Made by a program: the position numbers and the translations under genes. A DNA stretch of 64,000 nucleotides, taken from NCBI RefSeq assembly GCF_014397005.1, contig NZ_JACGWS010000012.1:1-64000 (forward strand), given 5' to 3'. Positions 44,482 through 53,109 of the stretch are shown one piece after another; within the stretch, counting starts at the first letter, position 1, and the number at the start of each line of letters is the position of its first letter. The notes below the pieces were generated by a model. It saw nothing but the letters and a program-made list of their open reading frames with translations, had not been told where the DNA came from and ran no database searches. Source of the stretch: Kordia aestuariivivens (GTDB taxonomy: Bacteria; Bacteroidota; Bacteroidia; Flavobacteriales; Flavobacteriaceae).

Positions 44482-45288
44482 TTAATTAGAGTTGGGCTGC
44501 GCTATTTCAATGACAACCTGAATGCCCTTTTTTAAGGACGAATTCACTTCGTATGTTGCGTTGATAATGCGCAATCTACTTTCAATATTTTTCATTCCAA
44601 GCCCTTTTTTGTGTGCTTTATTTGTACTGTCGAAACCAATGCCATTATCTTGATAAGAAAATGTAATTGCTTCTTTTTCAATACTTAATTTAAGATCAAT
44701 TTCGGTTGCTTTTCCGTGTCGAATAGAATTATTGATGAGTTCTTGCAAGACTCTAAAAAGATTGAGTTCAATTAAAGAATCATCAATCTTGTTTTCACCT
44801 TCAGCAGTAAAATCTATTTGAAGATCTCCGATTAAATTGTAACTGTGTTGTAATTCTCTGATCGTTTCTATCAAGCCAAATTCTTCTAAAGTTGGCGGCA
44901 ATAATTCATGCGAAATAAACCGGATGGAATTGATTGTCGTATTTACAACAGTTTCTACTTCGGTGGTAATTGCGCCAATTTCTTCATCTGCTTTGCCATA
45001 TTTTTTCAAGCGACAAACATTTAAAAAAATCACATTCAGTTTTGAGCCAATTTCATCGTGTAAATCTCGTGCGATGCGATGTCTTTCTTTTTCTTGAGTT
45101 AAAATGGTCGCGTGGAGTAATTCTTCTTGATGTTTATAAGCTAGTTTCTGAACGCGCATTTGCTCTTTTAGAAGTCGTTTTTGTGAATGATTAACAAATA
45201 GCACGAATGCCATCGCGAAAGCTAGCATAATCAATATACCAATGACCATGAGTGTCATAAAGTTGTTTTCTTGAAAAATACTTTCCAT
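44482..45288 (-). CDS. Sensor histidine kinase, HisKA_3 type
   Basis: The 268-residue kinase has one membrane helix (residues 13-31), a short coil and the H-box KERHRIARDLHDEIGSKLNVI with the phosphorylated His. The ATPase part has LINNSIRHGKAT (N box), YQDNGIGFDS (G1) and GLGMKNIESRL (G2). No extracellular sensor domain exists, so sensing is likely by the membrane helix or by the partner protein. Its start overlaps the 3' end of the upstream membrane protein gene by 34 bp, so the two are coupled. Confidence 0.93.
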   Translation of the reverse strand: MESIFQENNFMTLMVIGILIMLAFAMAFVLFVNHSQKRLLKEQMRVQKLAYKHQEELLHATILTQEKERHRIARDLHDEIGSKLNVIFLNVCRLKKYGKADEEIGAITTEVETVVNTTINSIRFISHELLPPTLEEFGLIETIRELQHSYNLIGDLQIDFTAEGENKIDDSLIELNLFRVLQELINNSIRHGKATEIDLKLSIEKEAITFSYQDNGIGFDSTNKAHKKGLGMKNIESRLRIINATYEVNSSLKKGIQVVIEIAQPNSN

Positions 45289-45932
45289 AGTCCTAGTAAG
45301 ATAAGCAATTGAAATAGAAAATTTAAAACGGCATTAAAAGCCCAAAACGGGACATAAATTTGCATGTTTTCTAAATACACATTGCTGCACATAAATATAA
45401 ATAAACTTCCTGAATAATAGACCAATATCGCCGAATTGATCAGTCGTAAGCTTTTAGATAGAGCAAGAGAAAACAATTGATTTTCCACAAGATTGTAAAA
45501 ATACAAGATGGCATAGCCAATAATGGTAACTTGAACAAAGGTTTTTGCAAACGTGTTGAATCCAAAGATACTTTGAAAAAACAGGGAATTAATGATGATT
45601 AAAAAGCTTCCTCCAATGATAAAATACCAAAAACTTGTTTTAAAAAAGACAGGTTTTTCAAGGAGACTTTTAAAGAAATAAGAAAGCAACAGAAATTCGC
45701 CCAAGGTATAAATATGCAATAATGGTAAATTATTATATCCTAATTTCATTACTATATATGCTAGGATTTCAATAAGAAGATTCCAAATCAAAAAGTAACA
45801 TAAGCGTTGAAACGGAATATTTAATTTTTTTCGATGAAAAATACAGAACGCTACATTAATGCACAGAATTAACAATGTAATTTTTACGGTATAAAAGTAA
45901 ACAGTCTGTAATAATGTAGCGTCTGTGTCCAT
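45255..45932 (-). CDS. Seven-helix membrane protein coupled to the histidine kinase
   Basis: The 225-residue protein is nearly all hydrophobic, with about seven helices (residues 12-30, 40-60, 68-88, 96-118, 125-145, 163-183 and 192-217). It has no known catalytic motif. Its gene overlaps the kinase gene, which itself has no sensor domain, so this protein is a good candidate for the signal receiver. It resembles the small 7TM proteins found next to HisKA_3 kinases in Flavobacteriia. The signal is unknown. Confidence 0.7.
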   Translation of the reverse strand: MDTDATLLQTVYFYTVKITLLILCINVAFCIFHRKKLNIPFQRLCYFLIWNLLIEILAYIVMKLGYNNLPLLHIYTLGEFLLLSYFFKSLLEKPVFFKTSFWYFIIGGSFLIIINSLFFQSIFGFNTFAKTFVQVTIIGYAILYFYNLVENQLFSLALSKSLRLINSAILVYYSGSLFIFMCSNVYLENMQIYVPFWAFNAVLNFLFQLLILLGLWKVFFKKTTL

Positions 45933-45961
45933 TAAGTTTATATAATTAGGTATTTAATAGC

Positions 45962-46507
45962 TTATAGTGAAGGATACGTAATTCCAGGTAAATCTGGACA
46001 ACCATTTGGGCAAGGTTGTGTAAAGTCGAAATAAAAATTATCACTTCCATCAGCGGGTTGAATTACTAAAACAACTTCGGTTACAAGCATGTCACTTTTT
46101 GATTTTGTTTCTGGTTTACGAACATTCATTAAAAATATTCTATCGTCGTCCGTTAGATTTCCTCGGTGTTTCTTAAACTCTAAAAGAACTTCAAATAATT
46201 CTAGCGCAGATGTTTCAGAACCATAATTTAGTGCTTTACGATTTTCTAGAGGAGTTCCATGTTTTTGATCATCAAGATAATTGACTACATCATCTATATA
46301 TGTTTTATAATCTTCTAGATAACCGATTGCTTCATTTTCGCATATTTGATTTTTTATGTAACCTCTTCCATTATTACAATCCTTTGATTCTTTTGTGAGT
46401 TTATTTTTTGTAACTGGATTTTCTTTATCAGTTTTTTCTTGATTACATGATAAAAACAAAGTGAATGCCATTACAAATAATACAGCATATTTAATAGTTG
46501 ATTTCAT
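45962..46507 (-). CDS. Uncharacterised lipoprotein upstream of the two-component system
   Basis: The 181-residue protein has a signal with lipobox LFLSC (about residue 21). The mature part is acidic/charged, with four further Cys (SKDCNNGRGYIKNQICEN; QPCPNGCPDLPG). No family is recognised. It lies 29 bp upstream of the 7TM gene on the same strand and is probably the first gene of the kinase operon, perhaps an envelope-side signal input. Confidence 0.65.
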   Translation of the reverse strand: MKSTIKYAVLFVMAFTLFLSCNQEKTDKENPVTKNKLTKESKDCNNGRGYIKNQICENEAIGYLEDYKTYIDDVVNYLDDQKHGTPLENRKALNYGSETSALELFEVLLEFKKHRGNLTDDDRIFLMNVRKPETKSKSDMLVTEVVLVIQPADGSDNFYFDFTQPCPNGCPDLPGITYPSL

Positions 46508-46864
46508 AATTATTAGTTTAAGGGTTTATCCATTTTTCATGTTGAAGATAGGACATAAACCTACTATAAAAATGTTTCTACGCTCAAAACAGGTTGAATT
46601 ACCTAGTTATTTCCGTCAAATTACCTGTAACATATACATGAAAAGTCACTTCGACGATTACATTTCTTAAAACGAAAGCTATTACATCATAATCTATTGG
46701 TATTCATAGGAAACAACCACGAAATAAAGTGTGCGAATACAACCAAGTAGTTCAGCCTGATTTCTCGAAACAGGCTAATCCACTCTTAAACAATATGATG
46801 AGTTTGTAGACATTTGTACAGATTCAAAATAGAATTATCGATTGAGTAGCTGCAATTAAATTTT

Positions 46865-46909
46865 GAACCAACAGGCGGAATCCGAAAAGTCTTAAAAAAC
46901 AGAGTAGGT
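46865..46909 (+). promoter_or_regulatory. Leader element shared with the DUF2589 module (copy B)
   Basis: GAACCAACAGGCGGAAT, then CCGAAAAGTCTTAAAA, then AACAGAGTAGGT: the second copy of the element at 10305-10344. AGGC (46873-46876) pairs with GTCT (46889-46892) by a G-U pair where copy A has a Watson-Crick pair, so the stem is kept. The gene starts 46 bp downstream. A second inverted repeat, AGCCTG/CAGGCT, lies at about 46755-46777. Confidence 0.6.
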
Positions 46910-46955
46910 TTTATAATTATTTAAAATAAAAAATTAATAAACTAAAGAATAGAAT

Positions 46956-48251
46956 ATGAAAGATAATGCACAAGGGCAAATGCCCTCTTATAGTCACACA
47001 TTTGATATAGACCATACTACAAATGCAGATCAAATTATTATAGTTGCTCGTTTTTATGAAGCTTATGGAAGCAATGGCGGAAGCGATGGATGGGAACAAC
47101 CAGTAACACCTCCCGTTTTACGTTTGGATAATGGTAAAATGGATATTAACATGATTGATATTTTTTCTGCCAATTGTACTAATATTGGAGGATATACATA
47201 TAAACCTTACCAATATGGACAACAAGGTGGTGGATATGATCAGCACGCACAATATTTTGGAGCAAAAGTATTTGCTTCTCAGTATCGAAATTCAAAATCT
47301 TTAACTGTTTCTGGCACTTTTCAATGGGCTGGTTATTTTAGTGTAGTGTTGTATTATTACAATGCGAGTACCGAAACTTTTTTATCTCAAACCGAAATTA
47401 TTGATAAAAAAATGGTCTCTTCGCCTTTACCAAATCCATATATTAAAGGAAACCCTAGTATTTTTTCCTATCCAGATCCATCAGTAATTACATCAAAAAT
47501 TGAGCAATCAAAAATTGAACTTCCTTCTTTTAACTCCAATAAAGGAACAACATTACATGTAGAAAGTGGTAAAGAATCACAAGCTTCCGATCACAAAATT
47601 AACCTGTATAAACCAGATAAAGTGAGTTCTGAAACTAGAATGCTCGAAGGTGTAGTTCCACCTGGTTGTAGTATAGATTACTTGATAACTGATGAGAAAA
47701 ACCCGCCAACACAAGAAGTATTGGTGCTACGTATAAAATTACCCGATGTTTTCATTGAAAATAATAATCCTCCAAAGACTTTTGAAGATTTTGAATGCCG
47801 TTACCTTTCTGTAAGTTTAAATACTCCAGATAGCACTAGTAATCCGAATTATCAAGATCCTGTATTGTACTTTTGGACCGTAACTAGTCACATGCTTTAC
47901 AATCATGTTCATGATGGATATGCTTATGTTTTCTTTGCGCCAACTTCTTTTGTACAGGAACAATTAGATGATCCGCAGCAGCGAACACCTCCAGTGTACA
48001 CTTGGGGAAACATTAAAGGATATCTTTTGGGACCTCCAAAATCTGCTATTGTAATTCGGTATCGTGACCCTAATCCAGAGTGGGAAGGAAGTCCAGAAAG
48101 ATTACCGTGTTATGCAACGCCTGAAGAATGTATGGCAAATCCTGTTGAAGCTCCAATGTTGGGTGAATATAGACCTGAAATATTTGGAGGTAGTCTCGAA
48201 AATTTTCATTCAGGAACTATAGGACCTATCAACTCCGAAGGTGAACGATAG
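46956..48251 (+). CDS. Uncharacterised 431-residue protein heading the sulfatase-tyrosinase cluster
   Basis: No signal peptide: the start is MKDNAQGQMPSYSHTFDIDH. Residues 1-150 look beta-rich (ADQIIIVARFYEAYGSNGG; LTVSGTFQWAGYFSVVLYYYN) and may form a jelly-roll-like or lectin-like domain. Residues 210-420 are a second unit (EVLVLRIKLPDVFIEN; FEDFECRYLSVSLNTPD; SAIVIRYRDPNPEW). I do not recognise either as a family. It shares its leader element with the DUF2589 gene at 10362 and is 217 bp upstream of the sulfatase gene. A binding or scaffold role is a guess. Confidence 0.6.
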   Translation: MKDNAQGQMPSYSHTFDIDHTTNADQIIIVARFYEAYGSNGGSDGWEQPVTPPVLRLDNGKMDINMIDIFSANCTNIGGYTYKPYQYGQQGGGYDQHAQYFGAKVFASQYRNSKSLTVSGTFQWAGYFSVVLYYYNASTETFLSQTEIIDKKMVSSPLPNPYIKGNPSIFSYPDPSVITSKIEQSKIELPSFNSNKGTTLHVESGKESQASDHKINLYKPDKVSSETRMLEGVVPPGCSIDYLITDEKNPPTQEVLVLRIKLPDVFIENNNPPKTFEDFECRYLSVSLNTPDSTSNPNYQDPVLYFWTVTSHMLYNHVHDGYAYVFFAPTSFVQEQLDDPQQRTPPVYTWGNIKGYLLGPPKSAIVIRYRDPNPEWEGSPERLPCYATPEECMANPVEAPMLGEYRPEIFGGSLENFHSGTIGPINSEGER

Positions 48252-48468
48252 ACTGATACTACAAACTAGATTCCACCAAGTATTAAAAAATTGGTTAATT
48301 CTTACTAAAGTATACGAAAAAAAGTGATGTATAGGTTGTCTTAATCGGGCAACCTACATCTAAATAGTACAACTTCTGGTTTTACTGTATCATTATAAGA
48401 AATAGAAAGAGGAAAACCGCTAGCATTCATATCATTAACTATTTTTAAAAGAAATAAAACACAAAGTC

Positions 48469-50205
48469 ATGGGGAAATTAAAAAATCTTAAGAAGCCAAA
48501 CATTGTCATTATTATTTCCGATCAGCAAACTTGGAAACAAAATTGGGATAAAGTATGGACAGAAAATAATTTACCAGCAATGAACAAGTTGTTAAAGAAT
48601 GGACTTGCATTCAACAATGCTTTTACCAATTCATGCACCTGTACATCGAGTCGGACAACACTTTTTACAGGAACTTTTCCTGCGACACACACCGCAACGC
48701 AAGTTTTAGCCTTTGATGATCCTTTCAATAAGCAGAGTCCACCAAAAGGATATACACAAGTAATGCAAGGGCAATTGCGAAACAATATGGACAATATGTT
48801 TGAAATGATGGAAAGCGCAGGATACAATGTTGCGTATAAAGGCAAATGGCATATTAGCAAACCAACGGAATTTGTGAAAATGAAAGGAAAAGGGCCGCTA
48901 AAACCAGATATCGATCAATTATATTGGACTTCTAAAGATGTTTCACAGTTAGATAAATTGTATGGTGTGAAAGAATGGAGTTATCCGGATGCTGGAGACG
49001 ACGCTAATATTTTTAATTTTGGTGGCGGACGCTTCAATAATGACGGTCGCTTTGTAGATGGTGAAGGTCAAAGTGCTTTGTATGGTAAAAAACTTCCAGG
49101 GATGAGCGTTGAAGAATCAAATGCAGAACGATTGAAAACAAGTGCTTTAGAATACATCAAAAATTATAAAGATGACAAACCCTTGTTTTTGGTGGTTTCG
49201 CTTGTCAATCCTCATGATGTATTGTCGTATCCAGGCAATGAAACCATGACAGATCCTTATGGAGTTCCAAGAGAGCCACCTTTGTATAAACTTGGTGGAT
49301 ATGATGATGATTTTAAGTGTATTAAAGTAAAATTGCCATCAACATGGGATGAAAAACTAGATACAAAACCCAAAATTCAGGCTACTTGGCAAAAAATGTT
49401 ACAAGGATTTGGCGCGATCAAAACAGAAGAAGTTGCTACAAACTATGTGAAGTTTTATGCATACCTAACTTCTTTGGTTGATAAGGAAATAGATAAAGTT
49501 TTAAAGGCACTGAAAAAAAATAAAAAAACAAGAAACTCTTTAATTATTAGAGTGAGTGATCATGGAGATATGGCAATGTCACACGGTATGATACGTCAAA
49601 AAATGTTCAATGCATATCAGCAAACCATCAATGTACCCATGATATTTTCGCACCTTACCGATCGAAAGATGTTTTCAGGAAAAACGACAGAATCTTTTGC
49701 AGGATTGATTGACTTGATGCCAACAATAGCTGAAATTGCGGGTGTTAAGACTGAAAATTATAAATTTCAAGGGAAGAGTTTGGTGCGGATTTTAAAGAAT
49801 CCAACTAAAAAAGTACAAGATCATGTTCATTTTACATTTGATGATAGTTATCTTGAAACTGACACACCTCAGGATATGGGCGCTTGCCGTATTCGTTGTA
49901 TTATTCAAACGAAAGGCAATCAGAAATGGAAATATGCGGTGTATTTTGATCCTAATTATGGACAGGAAATGGAATATGAAATGTATGACATGACCAACGA
50001 TCCGGAAGAAAGATACAACTTAGCATATAGCGACTTGAAGAAGGTTATAAAACTTTATAACGGATCTAAAAAAGATAAAATTAAAAAAGGATTCGTTCTG
50101 AAAAAACGTCAAGAATTGCATAAGCTATTGACAAAAGTAATGATTGAAAAAGGCACGATGCCAGATACGGTTGTTTGGCCAAAGATTTCAGGAGGAAAGG
50201 CATAG
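48469..50205 (+). CDS. Sulfatase-family hydrolase, leaderless, with CTSSR active-site motif
   Basis: The 578-residue protein has NIVIIISDQQTW (N-terminal metal Asp), CTCTSSRTTLFTG (the formylglycine site, CxPSR in most sulfatases, here CTSSR), YKGKWHISKP (Lys/His) and RVSDHGDMAMSHGM (metal Asp/His). It also has the C-terminal subdomain text MTNDPEERYNLA. The other active-site residues are present, so activity is possible if the maturase accepts Ser for Pro. No signal peptide is visible (MGKLKNLKKPNIVII), unusual for bacterial sulfatases, which mostly act in the periplasm. It is 112 bp before the tyrosinase-like gene. Confidence 0.85.
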   Translation: MGKLKNLKKPNIVIIISDQQTWKQNWDKVWTENNLPAMNKLLKNGLAFNNAFTNSCTCTSSRTTLFTGTFPATHTATQVLAFDDPFNKQSPPKGYTQVMQGQLRNNMDNMFEMMESAGYNVAYKGKWHISKPTEFVKMKGKGPLKPDIDQLYWTSKDVSQLDKLYGVKEWSYPDAGDDANIFNFGGGRFNNDGRFVDGEGQSALYGKKLPGMSVEESNAERLKTSALEYIKNYKDDKPLFLVVSLVNPHDVLSYPGNETMTDPYGVPREPPLYKLGGYDDDFKCIKVKLPSTWDEKLDTKPKIQATWQKMLQGFGAIKTEEVATNYVKFYAYLTSLVDKEIDKVLKALKKNKKTRNSLIIRVSDHGDMAMSHGMIRQKMFNAYQQTINVPMIFSHLTDRKMFSGKTTESFAGLIDLMPTIAEIAGVKTENYKFQGKSLVRILKNPTKKVQDHVHFTFDDSYLETDTPQDMGACRIRCIIQTKGNQKWKYAVYFDPNYGQEMEYEMYDMTNDPEERYNLAYSDLKKVIKLYNGSKKDKIKKGFVLKKRQELHKLLTKVMIEKGTMPDTVVWPKISGGKA

Positions 50206-50317
50206 CACTCAAAATTTGATCGTAAACTACTTAATTTTTTTGTGTAAATTACTTGAAGATTTACTGAAAAGATGCATTCGTTCTTATCATTACTATTAAC
50301 CTTTAAAAAACCAAAAT

Positions 50318-51121
50318 ATGAGTAAAAAAGACGTTCACGTTCGGAAAAGTGTGTATGACCTTTCGGAAAGAGAAATATCGAATTTGCGAAAAGCTTTTGA
50401 AAAGTTATATAAAAACCGAGTATATCAGGAAAAAGCCGGAATTCTCATCAACGACGGTCATTACATGCGAAATGATATGCTTTTTTTACCATGGGCACGC
50501 GCTTATTTTGCAGATTTTGAAAAAGCACTTCAAGCGGCGATTCCTAATGCGAAACCTGTCATTACGTTGCCTTACTGGGATTACACTTCCAAAACAGCAA
50601 GAGAAGAAGGGATTCCTCCGTTATTGGCAGATGAGTATTATGAAACCACCAAAAAGGATAAAAATGGTGTTGAAAAAATCACAAAAAATCCAAATCCATT
50701 TTACAAGGCTGAATATAACATTCCTTTATACACGTTTAGAAATGATGTGCCAAATAATAAATTTTTAAAGTCAGCACGAAACTCAGCTCGTAAAGCAATG
50801 AAGGCAATTGATTTTGTAACTTTTGGTACAAAAATTTATGTAGCAGATATAAAAAGCCATATCTATTTAGGCGGTTCGTCTGCGAATACTAATTGCACAG
50901 CGTACGATCCTATTTTTTGGTTTACGCATTGTCAGTTAGATCGTTTTTGGGATCAATGGCAAAGACTACCAAAGCGCAAAGATCTTGGCGAATCTACGAT
51001 GCCCGATTCTGTTTTGAATGCGAGTTTAAACCCATTTAGCAAAGATGACGACGATGAAACGGCATTGAAAGCTGAAGATGTATTGAACACAAAGAATCTT
51101 GGGTATCGATATGCGGATTGA
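50318..51121 (+). CDS. Tyrosinase-like protein with degenerate copper sites
   Basis: The 267-residue protein keeps the frame of the type-3 copper domain: DGHYMRNDMLFLPWARAYF, KPVITLPYWDYTS, KSHIYLGGSS and DPIFWFTHCQLDRFWDQWQ. In active tyrosinases the first of these reads FLPWHR; here the CuA His is Ala. No His exists where the first CuA ligand is expected. The first CuB His, four residues before the His of KSHIYLGG, is Asp. About three of six ligands remain. No signal or twin-arginine leader is present. It is likely a non-catalytic relative, last gene of its cluster. Confidence 0.8.
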   Translation: MSKKDVHVRKSVYDLSEREISNLRKAFEKLYKNRVYQEKAGILINDGHYMRNDMLFLPWARAYFADFEKALQAAIPNAKPVITLPYWDYTSKTAREEGIPPLLADEYYETTKKDKNGVEKITKNPNPFYKAEYNIPLYTFRNDVPNNKFLKSARNSARKAMKAIDFVTFGTKIYVADIKSHIYLGGSSANTNCTAYDPIFWFTHCQLDRFWDQWQRLPKRKDLGESTMPDSVLNASLNPFSKDDDDETALKAEDVLNTKNLGYRYAD

Positions 51122-51548
51122 GATTTGGGTTTGTTTTAAACATTAGAATTATTATTTTCAACTTGCTATTTCACCGATGTTTGCATAGTGGAAAATATTG
51201 TTTAAAAAAAGATTGCCTCATAACCATGAGACAGTCTCCTAACATACGTCAATCTGCCCTACAAATTATACGCTTTGCTTTCTGATGATCAGAAAAAATA
51301 AAATACTTAGCCTATTAAAACCCCATTTGTGGAAATAATATACTACTCATCATTGGTGTGCATTGATGAAGCATTCACTCCCATAGAGACCGCATTTGCA
51401 TTGTATGTTTTGCGTTCTACTGCTACTCGTTACGTTGTGATAATTTCACACCATTTTTATTATTTGAAAATCTCTTTAATATTAAGGAGCAGCAAAAATT
51501 GAGCATAAATTATTTCTGTATCAACAAATGTGTATAGCACTATAATGA
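51122..51548. other. Gene-free stretch with a minus-strand terminator-like hairpin
   Basis: AGATTGCCTCAT/ATGAGACAGTCT (51210-51237) has a T7 run on the minus-strand side (51204-51210). There is no minus-strand gene for it to end. The last 60 bp read in the frame of the downstream toxin (EHKLFLYQQMCIAL) but end in TAA-TGA at 51543-51548, so the toxin's lost 5' part may have broken here. No insertion sequence ends are seen. Confidence 0.4.
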
Positions 51549-51935
51549 CCATTTAAAAAGTTATTCCAAGAATTACAAACAGATGATTTTAAATCGTTTA
51601 TCGATCTATTTTGGAGCGTTTGGAGTCAATCTTCGTATGCTAGCTTTGATTCAAAAAAGAATCCAGTTATTTATGAAAATGAAGAAGATGCTCCACCTAT
51701 AGTACTGCCATATACATCAGATACTACCATAGGGTTTTATCATACCAACGCAACGATTAAGTTTTCAAACAATGTAACCGATTTAGATGTTTTATTAGCA
51801 ATAGATACTGGGGAGACAAAAATAGAAGCAGGAGCTGGTGGATATCCTCGCACTGAAAAAGTTTACAAGTATTATGACTACATCTATCATATTTTTAATC
51901 CTATTGCCATCATAAATAGTAAAGTTCCTAAATTT
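51549..51935 (+). pseudogene. Open upstream extension of the toxin gene without a start codon
   Basis: From the tandem stop codons at 51543-51548 the toxin frame is open without interruption for 129 codons. It reads as normal protein: FKKLFQELQTDDFKSFIDLF, TTIGFYHTNATIKFSNNV, VYKYYDYIYHIFNPIAII. It contains no ATG. It is therefore the middle part of a longer protein whose 5' end has been lost, not an untranslated leader. Confidence 0.7.
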
Positions 51936-53102
51936 TTGTATAGCAAAAATGAAGGGCAACAATTTACAGTACTACCTGCTTTTGTTATTATGGCCAATCA
52001 AGAAAGTGCTTTTTGGAAGAATATTCAAACAGGTGGAGAGTATTTAATAGATGCTATTACTACACTTTCAGGTGTTGGAAACTTAGCTAAGTTTAGACAC
52101 TTGAGTAAGCTTGCTAAATTAGGACATAAACTAACTTTAGCAAATAAAGCTAAAAGAGTTGTTTCTGGATTTGCTGCCTTTGCAGAAATATCAAGTGGAA
52201 CTATTAACACTTTATTAAAACTTAGTGGATTAAATGATACTAAATTTGGGCAATCATTAAGTGAAGTTCTTTTTTATCTGGAATTGGTGTCTTTAGGAGG
52301 TGAGCTGACTAATGCTATTCGTAATGGATTAAAAAAAGCCTCGAAAGAAGTTTTGGAACATCCAAATCTAAAAAAGTATTTGGATGAGGTAAAAATTGAT
52401 TTACCTAATGGAAAAAAACGCAAGCTTAGTCCCAAAGAAAAAATCCAACTTAAAAATGAACTTAAACAAGTACAGGGTAAAGGAGGAGCTTATGGAGATT
52501 CAATAATAGCTACATCTGACCCTGTTAAAGTAAAACAGTTTGAAGAAGGTTATAAAAAACTTTTAAAATTAAACTTACATTTGAATCCTGAAAAAGCCAT
52601 AAATTATCTAGAAGACGCTATGCCACATTTTAACCACAAAGTTGTTGATGGTGAAATTATTCAAATAAGTAAAACGAATTGCGGTAATACCGTAGAGGTA
52701 ATGAAAGATTTTATAAGGCACGGAAAATTAGATAAAGCAGGAAAATCTGGATTTCAAACCTTTGATGTAGTTACGCCAAAATTTGGACATGGCTCCTTTG
52801 TGGACATACATAAGACGATTGACACATCAGCTATTCCTAGGCTAGAACAAATAATGAAAAACGGTGACGAAGTTGTGATCTATGGAATGCAGCACAAAAA
52901 GACAGTAAAAGGAGCAAGAGGAGAAGTAGCTGAAAAGTCGATAGGACATTATTTTTATGGCAAGAAAATTCAAGGGAAACTACATATAGGCGATCCTCAA
53001 ACAGGTGAGTTTTTTGTATTTTCAGCATCAAGTAGAAAGGCTCATGAATACCTAAATATAGTAGGTAAAGATGGATTCAAATATCTAACAGTAAAAAATT
53101 AA
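51936..53102 (+). CDS. Polymorphic toxin C-terminal region, papain-like peptidase/deamidase type
   Basis: The 388-residue reading from TTG 51936 (first ATG at 51990) is the C-terminal part of a 5'-truncated toxin. A pre-toxin segment with hydrophobic and Lys-rich helices spans residues 20-200. The toxin domain, about 230-388, has SKTNCGNTVEVMKDFI (Cys), then SIGHYFYGKKI (His) and LHIGDPQTGEF (Asp): the Cys-His-Asp order and GHxF/GDxQTG text of papain-like toxins. Such domains cleave or deamidate target proteins. The immunity gene follows after 7 bp. Whether it is still expressed without its N-terminal secretion part is unclear. Confidence 0.7.
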   Translation: MYSKNEGQQFTVLPAFVIMANQESAFWKNIQTGGEYLIDAITTLSGVGNLAKFRHLSKLAKLGHKLTLANKAKRVVSGFAAFAEISSGTINTLLKLSGLNDTKFGQSLSEVLFYLELVSLGGELTNAIRNGLKKASKEVLEHPNLKKYLDEVKIDLPNGKKRKLSPKEKIQLKNELKQVQGKGGAYGDSIIATSDPVKVKQFEEGYKKLLKLNLHLNPEKAINYLEDAMPHFNHKVVDGEIIQISKTNCGNTVEVMKDFIRHGKLDKAGKSGFQTFDVVTPKFGHGSFVDIHKTIDTSAIPRLEQIMKNGDEVVIYGMQHKKTVKGARGEVAEKSIGHYFYGKKIQGKLHIGDPQTGEFFVFSASSRKAHEYLNIVGKDGFKYLTVKN

Positions 53103-53109
53103 AAAAACT

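Noticed and set aside
48522-48860. A 112-residue Cys-rich minus-strand frame inside the sulfatase gene
   Set aside because: It lies fully antisense to well-supported sulfatase motifs and has no features of its own.
51203-51240. Terminator of the tyrosinase-like gene
   Set aside because: The T run is on the minus-strand side, so it does not fit a plus-strand transcript; kept only as an unexplained hairpin.
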